Shown here: piece by piece, positions 28,854-37,978 of the stretch
Numbering within the stretch: the stretch's first letter is position 1
How the letters are laid out: each line of letters opens with the position of its first letter
NCBI GenBank assembly: GCA_947497315.1
Contig: CANMFX010000001.1
Location: 806,001-870,000 of the forward strand
Length of the DNA stretch: 64,000 nucleotides
Direction: 5' to 3'
Source: an uncultured Sphingomonadaceae bacterium
Lineage (GTDB): Bacteria > Pseudomonadota > Alphaproteobacteria > Sphingomonadales > Sphingomonadaceae
Program-made: the position numbers and the translations under genes
Notes under the pieces: model-generated
Told to the model about the DNA's origin: nothing
Seen by the model: the letters and a program-made list of their open reading frames with translations, nothing else
Database searches by the model: none

Positions 28854-29948
28854 ATGAGCAAGTCCAAATTTTTTAACAAGCGCCGGCTATGGGGCTTGGC
28901 CATCGGCATCGGTGTCATTGCGAGCGCCATATGGCTTCTCCGTCCGGAAATAGGAGCCCGGCTTTTTGCCAATGCCGTGGAAACGGCGGTTAGCCGCGAC
29001 GTGATAGGCGATTTGCCCGAAGGCATGCATCTGGCCTTATGCGGCACCGGATCACCCTTGCCAGACCCCAGTCGGGCGGGGCCCTGTTCCGCAGTAATCA
29101 TCGACGGCAAAATGTTCATCGTCGATATAGGTGGCGGAGCGGTGCGCCGGCTGGGTGAAATGGGGCTTAGCCCGGGCCGGGTCGAAGCGCTGCTGCTGAC
29201 CCATTTTCACAGCGACCATATTGACGGCATGGGTGAACTGTTATTGCAGCGCTGGGCTGGCGGTGGCCATGACGAGCCATTGCCGGTTATCGCACCTGAG
29301 GGCGTAGCGCCGATTGTCGACGGGATAAATGCCGCCTATGCCGCCGACGCCCGCTACCGCGTGGCGCATCATGGTGAAGATATCATGCCGCCATCCGGTA
29401 TCGGCGGGATTGCACGTCCCTTTGCCTTGCTCGCAGACGATGCCGAACAGATTATTTATGATCGGGATGGCTTGAAAATCACGGCCTTTGCGGTCAATCA
29501 CGAACCGGTTGTGCCGGCGGTCGGCTATCGCTTTGACTATGAGGGCCGCTCCATCGTGTTTAGCGGCGACACAGCCCGAAGCATAGCGGTTGAGAGGGCT
29601 TGCAATGGCTGCGACATATTGGTGCATGAAGTACTAAACGCCGAGATGGTCGCCATCACCGAGGCGGCAATGAAAAAAGCGGAGCGGCCGAGGCTTGAAA
29701 AAATCATGGCGGATATTCCCGATTATCATGCGACGCCTGCCCAAGCGGTGGAATCGGCCAAGGCTGCCAAAGCGAAAATGCTGGTCTTCTCCCATATCGT
29801 TCCGGCGGTGCCGATCAGCCTTCTGGAAGCCTATTATCTGAAAGATGTGACTGCGGGCTTTCGCGGGAAAATGGTGATGGGCAAGGATGGTATGCTGTTC
29901 ATTCTCCCTGCCAATAAGGATAATATCGAGCGGCGGGATTTGCTCTAG
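28854..29948 (+). CDS. membrane-anchored metallo-beta-lactamase-fold hydrolase
   Basis: A 364-residue protein with an N-terminal hydrophobic segment (about 12-27) that is a signal anchor or signal peptide. An MBL domain follows with the metal motif HFHSDHIDG (about 121-129), a later FSGDTA aspartate and a final histidine in VFSHIVP. The overall shape resembles the RNase Z/arylsulfatase subgroup, but the exported location argues against a tRNA-processing role. Substrate unknown. It begins 27 bases after sdaA. Confidence 0.85.
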   Translation: MSKSKFFNKRRLWGLAIGIGVIASAIWLLRPEIGARLFANAVETAVSRDVIGDLPEGMHLALCGTGSPLPDPSRAGPCSAVIIDGKMFIVDIGGGAVRRLGEMGLSPGRVEALLLTHFHSDHIDGMGELLLQRWAGGGHDEPLPVIAPEGVAPIVDGINAAYAADARYRVAHHGEDIMPPSGIGGIARPFALLADDAEQIIYDRDGLKITAFAVNHEPVVPAVGYRFDYEGRSIVFSGDTARSIAVERACNGCDILVHEVLNAEMVAITEAAMKKAERPRLEKIMADIPDYHATPAQAVESAKAAKAKMLVFSHIVPAVPISLLEAYYLKDVTAGFRGKMVMGKDGMLFILPANKDNIERRDLL

Positions 29949-29976
29949 ACTGCACCCTGAAAAGGGGAGACAGGCA

Positions 29977-30981
29977 ATGACGACAAACCGTTTCTGGCAA
30001 TTGAACAAGCGCCCTGAGGGTGACGATGTCGCCAGCGCGCTGTCGTTGGAGAACGAAGCGATGCCGGAACTGGCCGAGGGTCAAGTGTTGGTCAAAGCCG
30101 CTTATCTGTCGATGGACGCTGGCACCCGCATGTGGATGACGGAGCGGGAAGACAGCTATCAGCCGCCGCTAGAACTGGGTACCAAGATGGTTGGCCTCGT
30201 GCTGGGTCATGTTGCTGCGTCGCGCCATGATGGATTTGCCGAGGGCGATCTCGTGCGCGGTTTTGGCCAATGGGCTGAGCATGCGGTGATCGAGCCGGAG
30301 TTGGCCGGGCTGGTCAAGGTTGATGCCAATATTGACGATATCAAACAGCATTTTGGAGTGCTCGGGTTCAATGGCTGGACCGCCCTTTGGGGGCTGCAGG
30401 AAACAGCTGGCGTTGAGGCCGGGCATAATGTTCTGGTTTCGGCAGCTGCAGGGGCGACCGGTGTGCTGGCTTGTCAGATCGCAAAAATATTGGGCGCCAA
30501 TGTCTATGGCCTGGCAGGCGGGCCGGACAAATGCCGCTGGCTGGAGGAAGAACTCGGGATCACCAAGGCGATTGATTACAAGAATGATGACATCGCGGCG
30601 GAGCTGGCGAAAGTCGAGGGTGGGATCAATGCCTATTTCGACAATGTCGGCGGGCCTATTCTCGACGAAGTGCTACCCAATATGGCGCTTTATGGCCGCG
30701 TGGCCCTATGTGGTTTGCTGGCCCAATATAAAGGGGATGGACGCGGACAGGGACCGGAGAGTTTTGACCAGATCCTGATGAAGCGATTGCGCGTCGAAGG
30801 CTTTTTCTCTCCTGATTTCATGGATCAGGGGGAGCGGTTGACCACGCAGCTGAAGGACTGGCTGGAACAGGGTTTGATCGATACGCCCTTTGATGTGACA
30901 GACGGAGTAGAAAACGTCCTGACCGCTTATGGCAAGCTGTTCATCGGCGGCAATATCGGCAAGGTGCTCGTTCGTATTTGA
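29977..30981 (+). CDS. NADP-dependent oxidoreductase of the MDR superfamily
   Basis: A 334-residue zinc-free medium-chain reductase like prostaglandin reductase/YncB/CurA. It has the N-terminal substrate domain (YLSMDAGTRMWMTE), the Rossmann motif AAAGATGVLACQIAKILGA, a phosphate-binding GGPDKCRWL loop and the FDNVGG segment. It likely reduces the C=C bond of an enone or quinone with NADPH. ATG 29977 follows AAAGGGGAGA; an in-frame ATG at 29887 would lie inside the previous gene and is less likely. Confidence 0.88.
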   Translation: MTTNRFWQLNKRPEGDDVASALSLENEAMPELAEGQVLVKAAYLSMDAGTRMWMTEREDSYQPPLELGTKMVGLVLGHVAASRHDGFAEGDLVRGFGQWAEHAVIEPELAGLVKVDANIDDIKQHFGVLGFNGWTALWGLQETAGVEAGHNVLVSAAAGATGVLACQIAKILGANVYGLAGGPDKCRWLEEELGITKAIDYKNDDIAAELAKVEGGINAYFDNVGGPILDEVLPNMALYGRVALCGLLAQYKGDGRGQGPESFDQILMKRLRVEGFFSPDFMDQGERLTTQLKDWLEQGLIDTPFDVTDGVENVLTAYGKLFIGGNIGKVLVRI

Positions 30982-30984
30982 GCG

Positions 30985-31422
30985 CTATTGCGTTTTTTGT
31001 TCCGGAAAATACCACACCCGGCGGATCAACCGATCTGCAATCTGGTAAACCGCCGTGGCGCTTTGTGCCCGGCGCTTCCCTTTGCTGTCCAACCAGGATG
31101 CAGTTTCGATCACGGAGACATAATCGCCATTAACCGACCAGCCGCCGAGGCTGCTGCTAATGCGGGTTGGGCTTTTGAAATATGATTCCATCTCGCTGAC
31201 CATCAGCTCCTTTCCATCGGTCGTGACTTTGGACTGGTCCCCGCTGATCGTGATCCATTGAATGCCGGGATGCATTAGCGCAGCCATGGCGTTGACGTCT
31301 CTGGCATTGAAGGCAGCTGTATATTTTTCGACCAGCTGCTGATGTTCGGAAGGCTCAGCAGGTGTCTCAGCGGCGATCGAAACCGGCAATAGCAGGAGCA
31401 TCATCATCAACAGCTTTGGCAT
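30985..31422 (-). CDS. exported NTF2/SnoaL-like protein (DUF4440 type)
   Basis: A 145-residue protein with a signal peptide (residues 1-18, leucine/methionine rich) followed by a single NTF2-like cone domain (YTAAFNARDVNAMAALMHPG). Such domains bind or modify small ligands; no catalytic residues can be named. ATG 31422 follows GAGGGAGA by six bases; TTG 31437 is in frame but contains the ribosome site. Its end is three bases from the convergent reductase gene. Confidence 0.78.
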   Translation of the reverse strand: MPKLLMMMLLLLPVSIAAETPAEPSEHQQLVEKYTAAFNARDVNAMAALMHPGIQWITISGDQSKVTTDGKELMVSEMESYFKSPTRISSSLGGWSVNGDYVSVIETASWLDSKGKRRAQSATAVYQIADRLIRRVWYFPEQKTQ

Positions 31423-31474
31423 CTCGTTCTCCCTCAAGGCGGTAGCTTGATACTCCGCGCAGCCGGCAGATCTG

Positions 31475-32617
31475 TCAAGTTTTGTGCAGCCGCTGTCCCC
31501 AAATTGCGAGCACCATGATCAGGCTGGCGAAGACCATCGATATACCTGCAATGGCGTTCCACTGCCCCCAGGCATAGGCCGCCGTACCGAGCCAACTTGA
31601 AAGTCCGCCGCCCAGAAACATGATGACGATATAGATGGTCATCAACCGGGTGCGGATTTCCGGATTGCGGTTGAACAGGATCGTACGGTTGGCAACGTCC
31701 ATCGATGCCCCGCCAAAATTGCTGAACAGGATCGGCAGAATCAATATCCACAGGCTTTCGCCAGCAAAGATCAACAGAATCGCGCCAATAAGCTGGGAAA
31801 TTGCGAAAAACATGCGGGCTTTTTCAGCACCGATACGGTCTGCCAAGCGTCCCGACCATGGTGCGATGAAGACATTCATCCCAGCCAGCAGCGCGAGATA
31901 ACCGACGACATCGACACCATAGCCCATTTCCGGGCTGGTAACATGCAGCCCGATACCCAGCCATAAGGCGAGGAAAAATCCGAAGGAAAGAGCTTGCAGC
32001 AATCCCGCAAGCAGCACATCCGGCATGGTTTTGACAATTGGCCAGAGCGAAGCGATCAGCGCGCGATAGCTTTCCTGAGGCTCGCTATCATCGCGCAGCT
32101 TTTCATCTTTTTCCATTATCATGGGCAAGATGATGAGCAGCGTCAGGGTCAATGCGGTGCCAACCCAATAGGCTGATCGCCACCCGAGATAATGGCCCAG
32201 CACGCCTGCGCCTGCGCGGCTGCCGAGCAGGCCAACCGTAATGCCAGCTGTCAAAATGCCGGTAACATGCCCGATACGGTCCGGTCGCACCCGCTTGGTG
32301 ACATAGGCGGGCAGCAAATAGGGCGTGATGGTGGCGAAACCGAGCAGTGAAGATGCGGCGACGAACAGGCGAAAATCTTGTGCCGTGGCCATGGCGAGCA
32401 GCGCCAGAAACTGGCCTGCGACAAAGGTGGTGACCAGCTTGCGGTTGTTAATCCGGTCACCAAGCGGCAGCAGCAATAATATACCCAGGGCCAGAGCGAT
32501 CTGGTTAAACGCTGGCACTAGCCCTAGCAAAGTTCCGCTCACGCCAAAATCATCGCCGACGGGCGCTATGAGCGGATGGATATAATAGCCGTTCGCCACC
32601 GCCACAGCACAAGCCAT
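31475..32617 (-). CDS. MFS transporter with an unusual 5' end
   Basis: A major facilitator permease of about 380 residues from ATG 32617, with about 12 membrane segments and the family loop RIGHVTGI after segment 4. The substrate is unknown. The first segment seems to begin before this ATG: the upstream in-frame codons read RRISEAKLFLFS, a plausible cytoplasmic tail and membrane start, and the frame is open back to the TAG at 32705-32707. That stretch has no ATG, GTG or TTG. A CTG at 32692 is the only near-start. Either a rare start codon is used or the start codon has been lost. Confidence 0.85.
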   Translation of the reverse strand: MACAVAVANGYYIHPLIAPVGDDFGVSGTLLGLVPAFNQIALALGILLLLPLGDRINNRKLVTTFVAGQFLALLAMATAQDFRLFVAASSLLGFATITPYLLPAYVTKRVRPDRIGHVTGILTAGITVGLLGSRAGAGVLGHYLGWRSAYWVGTALTLTLLIILPMIMEKDEKLRDDSEPQESYRALIASLWPIVKTMPDVLLAGLLQALSFGFFLALWLGIGLHVTSPEMGYGVDVVGYLALLAGMNVFIAPWSGRLADRIGAEKARMFFAISQLIGAILLIFAGESLWILILPILFSNFGGASMDVANRTILFNRNPEIRTRLMTIYIVIMFLGGGLSSWLGTAAYAWGQWNAIAGISMVFASLIMVLAIWGQRLHKT

Positions 32618-32770
32618 GGAAAAGAGAAACAGTTTCGCTTCGCTAATCCGGCGCGGCGCGGTTTTGGTAGAGGATGTGGCGGCGTCGGTCAGTTTATCGG
32701 CTTTCTATCATGGGCCACTAAGAGCTTGCGATGCCCATGACGAAAGCGGAGCCCCAAGTCCTCTATTTGT

Positions 32771-33454
32771 TTAGCTAGCGTCGATCACCTTTTGCAACTC
32801 TTTCAGCACGTCGCCATAGTTCCGATCGTTGAGCAATTGCACGAGCTTGGGATCGGCGACGCTGGGATTGCCGCTGTTGAACGGCGGATGAGGATCATAT
32901 TCCAGCCCGAGCTGCACCGCCTCGGCAAATTGCTGTCCGGCAATTTCGGCAATCACGGTCAGGGCAAAGTCTATGCCTGATGTGACCCCGCCAGCGGTAA
33001 TGACATTGCCATCTTTAACGACACGGGCGGCTTCATAAGTCGCGCCGAATTTTTCGAGCAATGACGTATAGGCCCAATGGCTGGTCGCGCGCTTGCCTTT
33101 GAGCAAGCCGGCCGCACCCAGTGCCAGCGATCCGGTGCAAACAGAGGTGACATATTGCGCCTCCGCTGCCTGATCGCGCAGGAATTGCAGTGTTTCTTCA
33201 TCTTGCATGACATCGCGTGTGCCAAAGCCGCCCGGGACGCAGAGCAGGTCTGCTTGCGGACAATCGGTCAGGTTCGTGCTGGGCAGCATCGCAAAGCCGC
33301 TATCGGTTTGAATGGGCTGCACGGCCTTGGCCGCCGTATGGACAATGGCTCCCGGCATGCGTGCTAAAAATTGCGCTGGCCCGGTAAAATCAAGCTGCGT
33401 GATGCCGTCGAACAATAGAAAGACGATGTGGAAAGGTTTTTGTGTGTCGGTCAT
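32771..33454 (-). CDS. DJ-1/PfpI family protein (isonitrile hydratase-like)
   Basis: A 227-residue single-domain protein of the class I glutamine amidotransferase-like superfamily. It has the nucleophile-elbow cysteine in TSVCTGSLALGAAGLL (about residue 103) and the early acidic residue in LLFDGITQLDF that pairs with it. Lack of a C-terminal AraC domain separates it from GlxA-type regulators; closest in layout to isonitrile hydratases. Activity not proved. GGAGA lies seven bases before ATG 33454; ATG 33460 is an alternative. Confidence 0.85.
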   Translation of the reverse strand: MTDTQKPFHIVFLLFDGITQLDFTGPAQFLARMPGAIVHTAAKAVQPIQTDSGFAMLPSTNLTDCPQADLLCVPGGFGTRDVMQDEETLQFLRDQAAEAQYVTSVCTGSLALGAAGLLKGKRATSHWAYTSLLEKFGATYEAARVVKDGNVITAGGVTSGIDFALTVIAEIAGQQFAEAVQLGLEYDPHPPFNSGNPSVADPKLVQLLNDRNYGDVLKELQKVIDAS

Positions 33455-33622
33455 GAGCATGTCTCCTTCGGTTCAAGAAATGCCCAGGCGCCCGACTGAA
33501 AATTGCATCTTTGACAATGCACCCGCTCCCCGGTGGTGAACCACCCTATCGCGCCAGTTGCGAGCAGATTGCAGATAACATTCCTGAGCCACTTATGGCA
33601 ATCTGGAAATATTCAACCAGAA

Positions 33623-34876
33623 TCATTCGGTGCGCAACGCCTCGATCGGCGATAGACGCGATGCGCGCACGGCCGGATAACCACCGAATAGCAAACCGAT
33701 AAACGCAGAGAATATGATCGCACCAACGCCGACGCCAACACCGATAGGCACCGGGAAATCGGCATAGACAGTCAGCGCTGTGCCGCCCGCTATAGCGAGT
33801 ATCAGACCCATAGCACCGCCAATCACGCAAAGCACGGCTGCCTCTACCAGAAACTGGTTGCGGATATCGCTTCGCTTGGCACCCAGAGCCATGCGCAGCC
33901 CGATCTCACGTGTCCGTTCGGTGACGCTGACCAACATGATATTCATGATACCAATCCCACCGACCAGCAGCGAGATAGACGCAATGGCGACCAGCACGAT
34001 CTGGAAAATACCGGTTACCTGCGCAGATTCTTTCATAAATTCTTCGGTCGTACGGATGGTGAACGGATTGATATCCTTGCCGCGCACCCGATAGCGTTCG
34101 CGCAGCAATTTTGTCATCTCGCGCTTCGCTTCTGGTAGCGATATTCCATTCTGAAAGCCGACGAACAACAGTTGCAAATCATCGGGCCCCGCAAGGGAGT
34201 CCCCGGAAAATCGTTGGCGCATGGTACTGATCGGCATCAGTGCGATATCGTCATTATCATTGCCAAAGCTGGACCCCTTGGACTCGGTAATGCCAATGAC
34301 AGTAAACGGCGCGCGGTTGATGCGAATAGTCTCTCCAACCGGATCAAAATCACCGAATAATTTTCGTGCGACCGTGGGGCCGAGTACTACGACACGCGCA
34401 GCGGAGCGAACATCGGCTTCGCTGATGAAGCGGCCGTTCTCGGCGACAAGATTGGAGACTTTGCCATAGCCCGGGGTTGTACCAACCGCATTGGTTGATG
34501 CATTGCGTCCGGCGACAATGAGTTGAATGTTTGAGCGCAATTGTGGAGCGATGTCGTCAATTCCGCTGATCTGCTTTTGGATCGCGCGTGCGTCGCGCAT
34601 CGTCAGCCGTCCGCGATCAAAGGAACGTCGGCCGCCTTCCCCGGTATCGGGTTGCGGAAATATCAGCGCCATGTTGGAGCCTAGCGCGTTGATTGATTGC
34701 ATCACGGACACCTGCGCGCCGGAACCAACTGCCACCGCCAATGTTACAGCGAACACGCCGATCATGACGCCCAGCGTGGTAAGAATCGAGCGCATCAAAT
34801 TGGTGCGCAGCGCCGTCATCGCGATGGCGACATTGACCAGCCATCCGGATGCCTGTTGTCTGAAATTGCCGATCAT
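33623..34876 (-). CDS. MacB-like ABC transporter permease
   Basis: A 417-residue FtsX/MacB-type permease. It has one N-terminal membrane segment (about 32-55), a large periplasmic MacB_PCD domain, and three C-terminal segments containing the SLLVGGIGIMNIMLVSVTERTREIGLRMALGA block. The ATPase is a separate gene whose stop overlaps this start by ATGA. With the adaptor gene upstream it forms a MacAB-like tripartite exporter that would work with an outer-membrane TolC-type channel, not encoded here. The cargo is unknown. Confidence 0.92.
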   Translation of the reverse strand: MIGNFRQQASGWLVNVAIAMTALRTNLMRSILTTLGVMIGVFAVTLAVAVGSGAQVSVMQSINALGSNMALIFPQPDTGEGGRRSFDRGRLTMRDARAIQKQISGIDDIAPQLRSNIQLIVAGRNASTNAVGTTPGYGKVSNLVAENGRFISEADVRSAARVVVLGPTVARKLFGDFDPVGETIRINRAPFTVIGITESKGSSFGNDNDDIALMPISTMRQRFSGDSLAGPDDLQLLFVGFQNGISLPEAKREMTKLLRERYRVRGKDINPFTIRTTEEFMKESAQVTGIFQIVLVAIASISLLVGGIGIMNIMLVSVTERTREIGLRMALGAKRSDIRNQFLVEAAVLCVIGGAMGLILAIAGGTALTVYADFPVPIGVGVGVGAIIFSAFIGLLFGGYPAVRASRLSPIEALRTE

Positions 34877-35577
34877 GAACTGACCTTCTGGCTATTGTTC
34901 ACTGCGACATCCTCGATCACCTTGCCGTCACGAAACTCGATCCGGCGCTTAGCATGGTCAGCAATTTCCGCTTCATGGGTAACAACGATGATGGTGATAC
35001 CCTGTGCGTTCAGGCTTTCAAAAATCTGCATAATGTCTTCGGACGTCTTGCTGTCGAGCGCGCCTGTTGGTTCGTCGGCCAGCAGGATCACTGGATCGGT
35101 GACCAAAGCGCGGGCAATTGCCACGCGCTGTTGCTGACCACCTGACAATTTGGCCGGGCTGTGATCCAGCCTGTCGCCAAGTCCCATTTCTTCCAGTTTC
35201 GCCTTCGCTTTTTCCCGCCGCGCCTCCGTACCAAGACCGGCATAGATGAGCGGTACTGCTACATTGTCGAGTGCGGTTGTGCGCGCGAGCAGATTAAACT
35301 GTTGAAATACGAACCCAATTTTCTGGTTGCGCAATTCGGCCAGCGCATCACTGTCGCGATCACTTGTCGCGATGCCATCAATGCGGACAATACCTGATGT
35401 GGGGATATCCAGACAACCAATCATGTTCATGAAAGTCGATTTGCCGGAGCCACTTGCCCCCATGATGGCAACATATTCACCGCGTTCGATGGACAACGAA
35501 ACCCCATCGACTGCCCGTACCGTTTCGCCGCCTAGCTCATATTTTTTTACCAGATCCTGGGTTTCAACAAGGGCCAT
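34873..35577 (-). CDS. MacB/LolD-like ABC transporter ATP-binding protein
   Basis: A 234-residue ATPase with Walker A GASGSGKST (about 40-48), signature LSGGQQQR (about 144-151) and Walker B VILLADEPTGALD (about 163-175). These match the LolD/MacB ATPase group that drives mechanotransmission-type exporters. It lies between the adaptor (three-base gap) and the permease (ATGA overlap). Confidence 0.95.
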   Translation of the reverse strand: MALVETQDLVKKYELGGETVRAVDGVSLSIERGEYVAIMGASGSGKSTFMNMIGCLDIPTSGIVRIDGIATSDRDSDALAELRNQKIGFVFQQFNLLARTTALDNVAVPLIYAGLGTEARREKAKAKLEEMGLGDRLDHSPAKLSGGQQQRVAIARALVTDPVILLADEPTGALDSKTSEDIMQIFESLNAQGITIIVVTHEAEIADHAKRRIEFRDGKVIEDVAVNNSQKVSS

Positions 35578-35580
35578 TAT

Positions 35581-36834
35581 CTAAGTGTTCCCGCGCGCAA
35601 ATTCGTCCTCTTCTTCGTCCTCTTCATTTTCGAGATTCTTGGAGCGGACGAGGACTTTCTCTTTTTCCGTCACCCCCTTGATGATTTCGACAAAATCTTC
35701 TCCGGCAAGGCCGATGGTAACGGTGCGTGGGTTCGGCTTGTAAGGATCATCGCTGGCCAACCAAATATTGGCGGTGCGGTTCTTGGACTTATCTTTGGAA
35801 ACCGGCTTCTGATCTTTTTTGTCTTCATCGGGCCGGTCATCTTTGCGCGGGCGAAAGCGGATGGCGGGTGCCGGAACGCGCAGCACATTCGCCTTGGTAC
35901 CGGTTACAATCTCAACATTGGCGGTCATGCCGGTCAGCAACTTCCCTTCCTTGTTATCGACATCCAGGATCACGAGATAGCTGACGACATTCTGCTCTTC
36001 GGTGGCTGACTTGCGTATCTGCCCGACCTTGGCGACAAATGTGTCATCGGGATAGCTGTCGACGGTAAAGCGTACCAGCTGATCCACCCGGACTTGTCCG
36101 ATATCCGCTTCATCGACCGAGGCTTCGACTTGCATGCGGCTGGTATCGGCCGCGATTTCAAACAGATTTGGTGTCTGGAAACTGGCAGCCACGGTGGTGC
36201 CAGGCTCGACCAGCTTGTTGATCACCACACCGCTGGTCGGCGCAATGATGCGTGTGCGGTTGAGGTCAAGCTGGGCAGAGGATAGTTCAGCCTCGCTCTG
36301 GGCAATCTGTGCGCGCCCACTTTGAACCTGCGCTTTTGCCGTGCTGAGCGACGCTCTGGCATTGGCCACTGCATTGCGGGCCTGATCAATCCCAGCCTTG
36401 GAAACAAAGCCTTTGTCCGCCAGCTGCTGCTGCCGCTGATATTCGCTGCTCTGCACCTCATAATCGGTTTGCGCCCGGATAACCGAGGCTTCTGCCTGTG
36501 CCAGCGTCGCACGAGCCGAGGCTACCTGTGCCCGTGCCTGGGTAACGCGCGCTTCAATGCGGGTTGGGTCTATCCTCGCAAGGACCTGTCCCGCCGTGAC
36601 CGGCGAATTAAAATCGACATAAACATCAGTGACTTGCCCCGAAATTTCCGAACCAACATTGATGGTGTTGAGTGCCCGCAACTTCCCGCTGGCCGATACG
36701 ATGCGGGCAACATCGCCACGAGATACCGGTTCAGTGACATATTCATATGTCTGTGCGGACGGGACAATGATCTTGTAAAGTATTGCCAGGACGACAATAG
36801 CGATGAGGCCTGAGGCGTAGGGATGGAGACGCAT
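35581..36834 (-). CDS. MacA-like periplasmic adaptor subunit
   Basis: A 417-residue membrane-fusion protein. It has an N-terminal anchor (about 8-25), barrel-sandwich halves around SGKLRALNTINVGSEISGQV and the APTSGVV segment, a long alpha-helical hairpin between them (about 95-205), a beta-barrel domain, and a charged linker and tail rich in Asp, Glu and Lys. It bridges the inner-membrane MacB-like pump to an outer-membrane channel. The start at ATG 36834 has no ribosome site, whereas an in-frame ATT at 36858 is preceded at five bases by AGAGGTG; the true N-terminus may be eight residues longer. Confidence 0.9.
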   Translation of the reverse strand: MRLHPYASGLIAIVVLAILYKIIVPSAQTYEYVTEPVSRGDVARIVSASGKLRALNTINVGSEISGQVTDVYVDFNSPVTAGQVLARIDPTRIEARVTQARAQVASARATLAQAEASVIRAQTDYEVQSSEYQRQQQLADKGFVSKAGIDQARNAVANARASLSTAKAQVQSGRAQIAQSEAELSSAQLDLNRTRIIAPTSGVVINKLVEPGTTVAASFQTPNLFEIAADTSRMQVEASVDEADIGQVRVDQLVRFTVDSYPDDTFVAKVGQIRKSATEEQNVVSYLVILDVDNKEGKLLTGMTANVEIVTGTKANVLRVPAPAIRFRPRKDDRPDEDKKDQKPVSKDKSKNRTANIWLASDDPYKPNPRTVTIGLAGEDFVEIIKGVTEKEKVLVRSKNLENEEDEEEDEFARGNT

Positions 36835-36936
36835 CCATGCAATTGCTTGTTTGATAATCGCTTCACCTCTGTATTAGCTAACTAAGTCACTATGGCAGGT
36901 TGTGTGTGCGTAGGCAATATGCCGCTCAATCAAAGG

Positions 36937-37869
36937 TTAGCCAGCAAATGGTGCGACATTATGGCGCTCACCGATCATGAAGGCATCTGCGGTCAGTTTT
37001 AACGGCGCGAGATCAACGTCGGACTGACCATTTTGCATTAATTCGACAAATCTTGCGTAGATCATCGAATATTCCTCATCGGCATGCTGCTCCAGCACGG
37101 TTTCACCATCAATTTTCAACAAGCTGCCGCCCTGCTCCAGGCGGAGCAAATGGGTCTTGGTTTTGACTTCGATCGTCCAGATTTCATCACCGGTTGTCCG
37201 AAAGTCGAATTCGGCGCTGGCATTTTTGGCAAAGGTGCCTGAGAAACTGATATTCGCGGCGATAGGGGCTTGATGATTCTCTGCGACCAAAAGACTGGCC
37301 TGATCGACATGAAAGTCCACCGGGATAATTTTGGTGGCGATGGACAGGGCATTGATACCCGGATCAAAAACACCAAAGCCACCTGCTTGCCACAACCATG
37401 TCTGCCCGGGATGCCATTTGCGAACATTTTCGCGCCAGTTTATTGCAAAGGAGCTTATCTCTTGATCGGCCAGAAAGGCGGCGGCTTTGTCGACCGCTGC
37501 ATTATATTGCGCATGCCATGTCGCGAAAAGCGTGTGGCCGGTTGATACGGCATAACCGGAAAGTTGTTCAACCTCCAGTATGGTCGCACCAGGTGGTTTT
37601 TCTAGCAGGACATGCCAACCGCGGCTCATCGCCTCCCGGGCAATATCTGCGCGGCCTTTGGGCGGTGTACAAAGCGCAACCGCGTCGACTGCGATGTCGC
37701 TTTCCGCCAGCTCGAGCAGAGAAGAAAATACTGGAATCCCGTCCGGAGAGTCGCCGCGGCTGCTGACAATGGCGACCAGCTCGGCCCTGTCGGTTTTTGT
37801 GATCGCCGGGACATGTTGATCCTTTGCGATCTTGCCATAGCCCATGATCGCGATGCGCTTATTGCTCAT
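36937..37869 (-). CDS. D-galactose 1-dehydrogenase (Gfo/Idh/MocA family)
   Basis: A 310-residue NAD(P)-dependent oxidoreductase with the N-terminal Rossmann motif GYGKIAKDQH (about 10-19) and the EKPPGAT motif (about 90-96) with the catalytic-type lysine. Similarity to Pseudomonas galactose dehydrogenase is read from the EKPPGAT and ATWHAQYN segments. It would oxidise D-galactose to galactonolactone, the first step of the De Ley-Doudoroff pathway whose remaining enzymes follow divergently. L-arabinose could also be a substrate. Confidence 0.85.
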   Translation of the reverse strand: MSNKRIAIMGYGKIAKDQHVPAITKTDRAELVAIVSSRGDSPDGIPVFSSLLELAESDIAVDAVALCTPPKGRADIAREAMSRGWHVLLEKPPGATILEVEQLSGYAVSTGHTLFATWHAQYNAAVDKAAAFLADQEISSFAINWRENVRKWHPGQTWLWQAGGFGVFDPGINALSIATKIIPVDFHVDQASLLVAENHQAPIAANISFSGTFAKNASAEFDFRTTGDEIWTIEVKTKTHLLRLEQGGSLLKIDGETVLEQHADEEYSMIYARFVELMQNGQSDVDLAPLKLTADAFMIGERHNVAPFAG

Positions 37870-37914
37870 AGTGAAGTCAACCCTGGGTTTGTGCCGGACA
37901 TTCGGCTTGCATAA

Positions 37915-37930
37915 ATCATATCAATATGAT
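37915..37930. promoter_or_regulatory. candidate operator in the galD-dehydratase divergent promoter
   Basis: ATCATAT-CA-ATATGAT is a 7-2-7 inverted repeat between the divergent galactose dehydrogenase and dehydratase genes. Its place and size fit a GntR/FadR-type operator for the regulator encoded at 41614-42330. No experimental motif supports this. Confidence 0.5.
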
Positions 37931-37978
37931 CATGTGAATGACGGTTTGGCGCAGCTTTTGTCAAGCTTTGCTGACGGT

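Noticed and set aside
33511-33620. GGTGGT-GA-ACCACC inverted repeat after the DJ-1 gene
   Set aside because: The loop is only two bases and no T run follows; not a credible terminator or operator.
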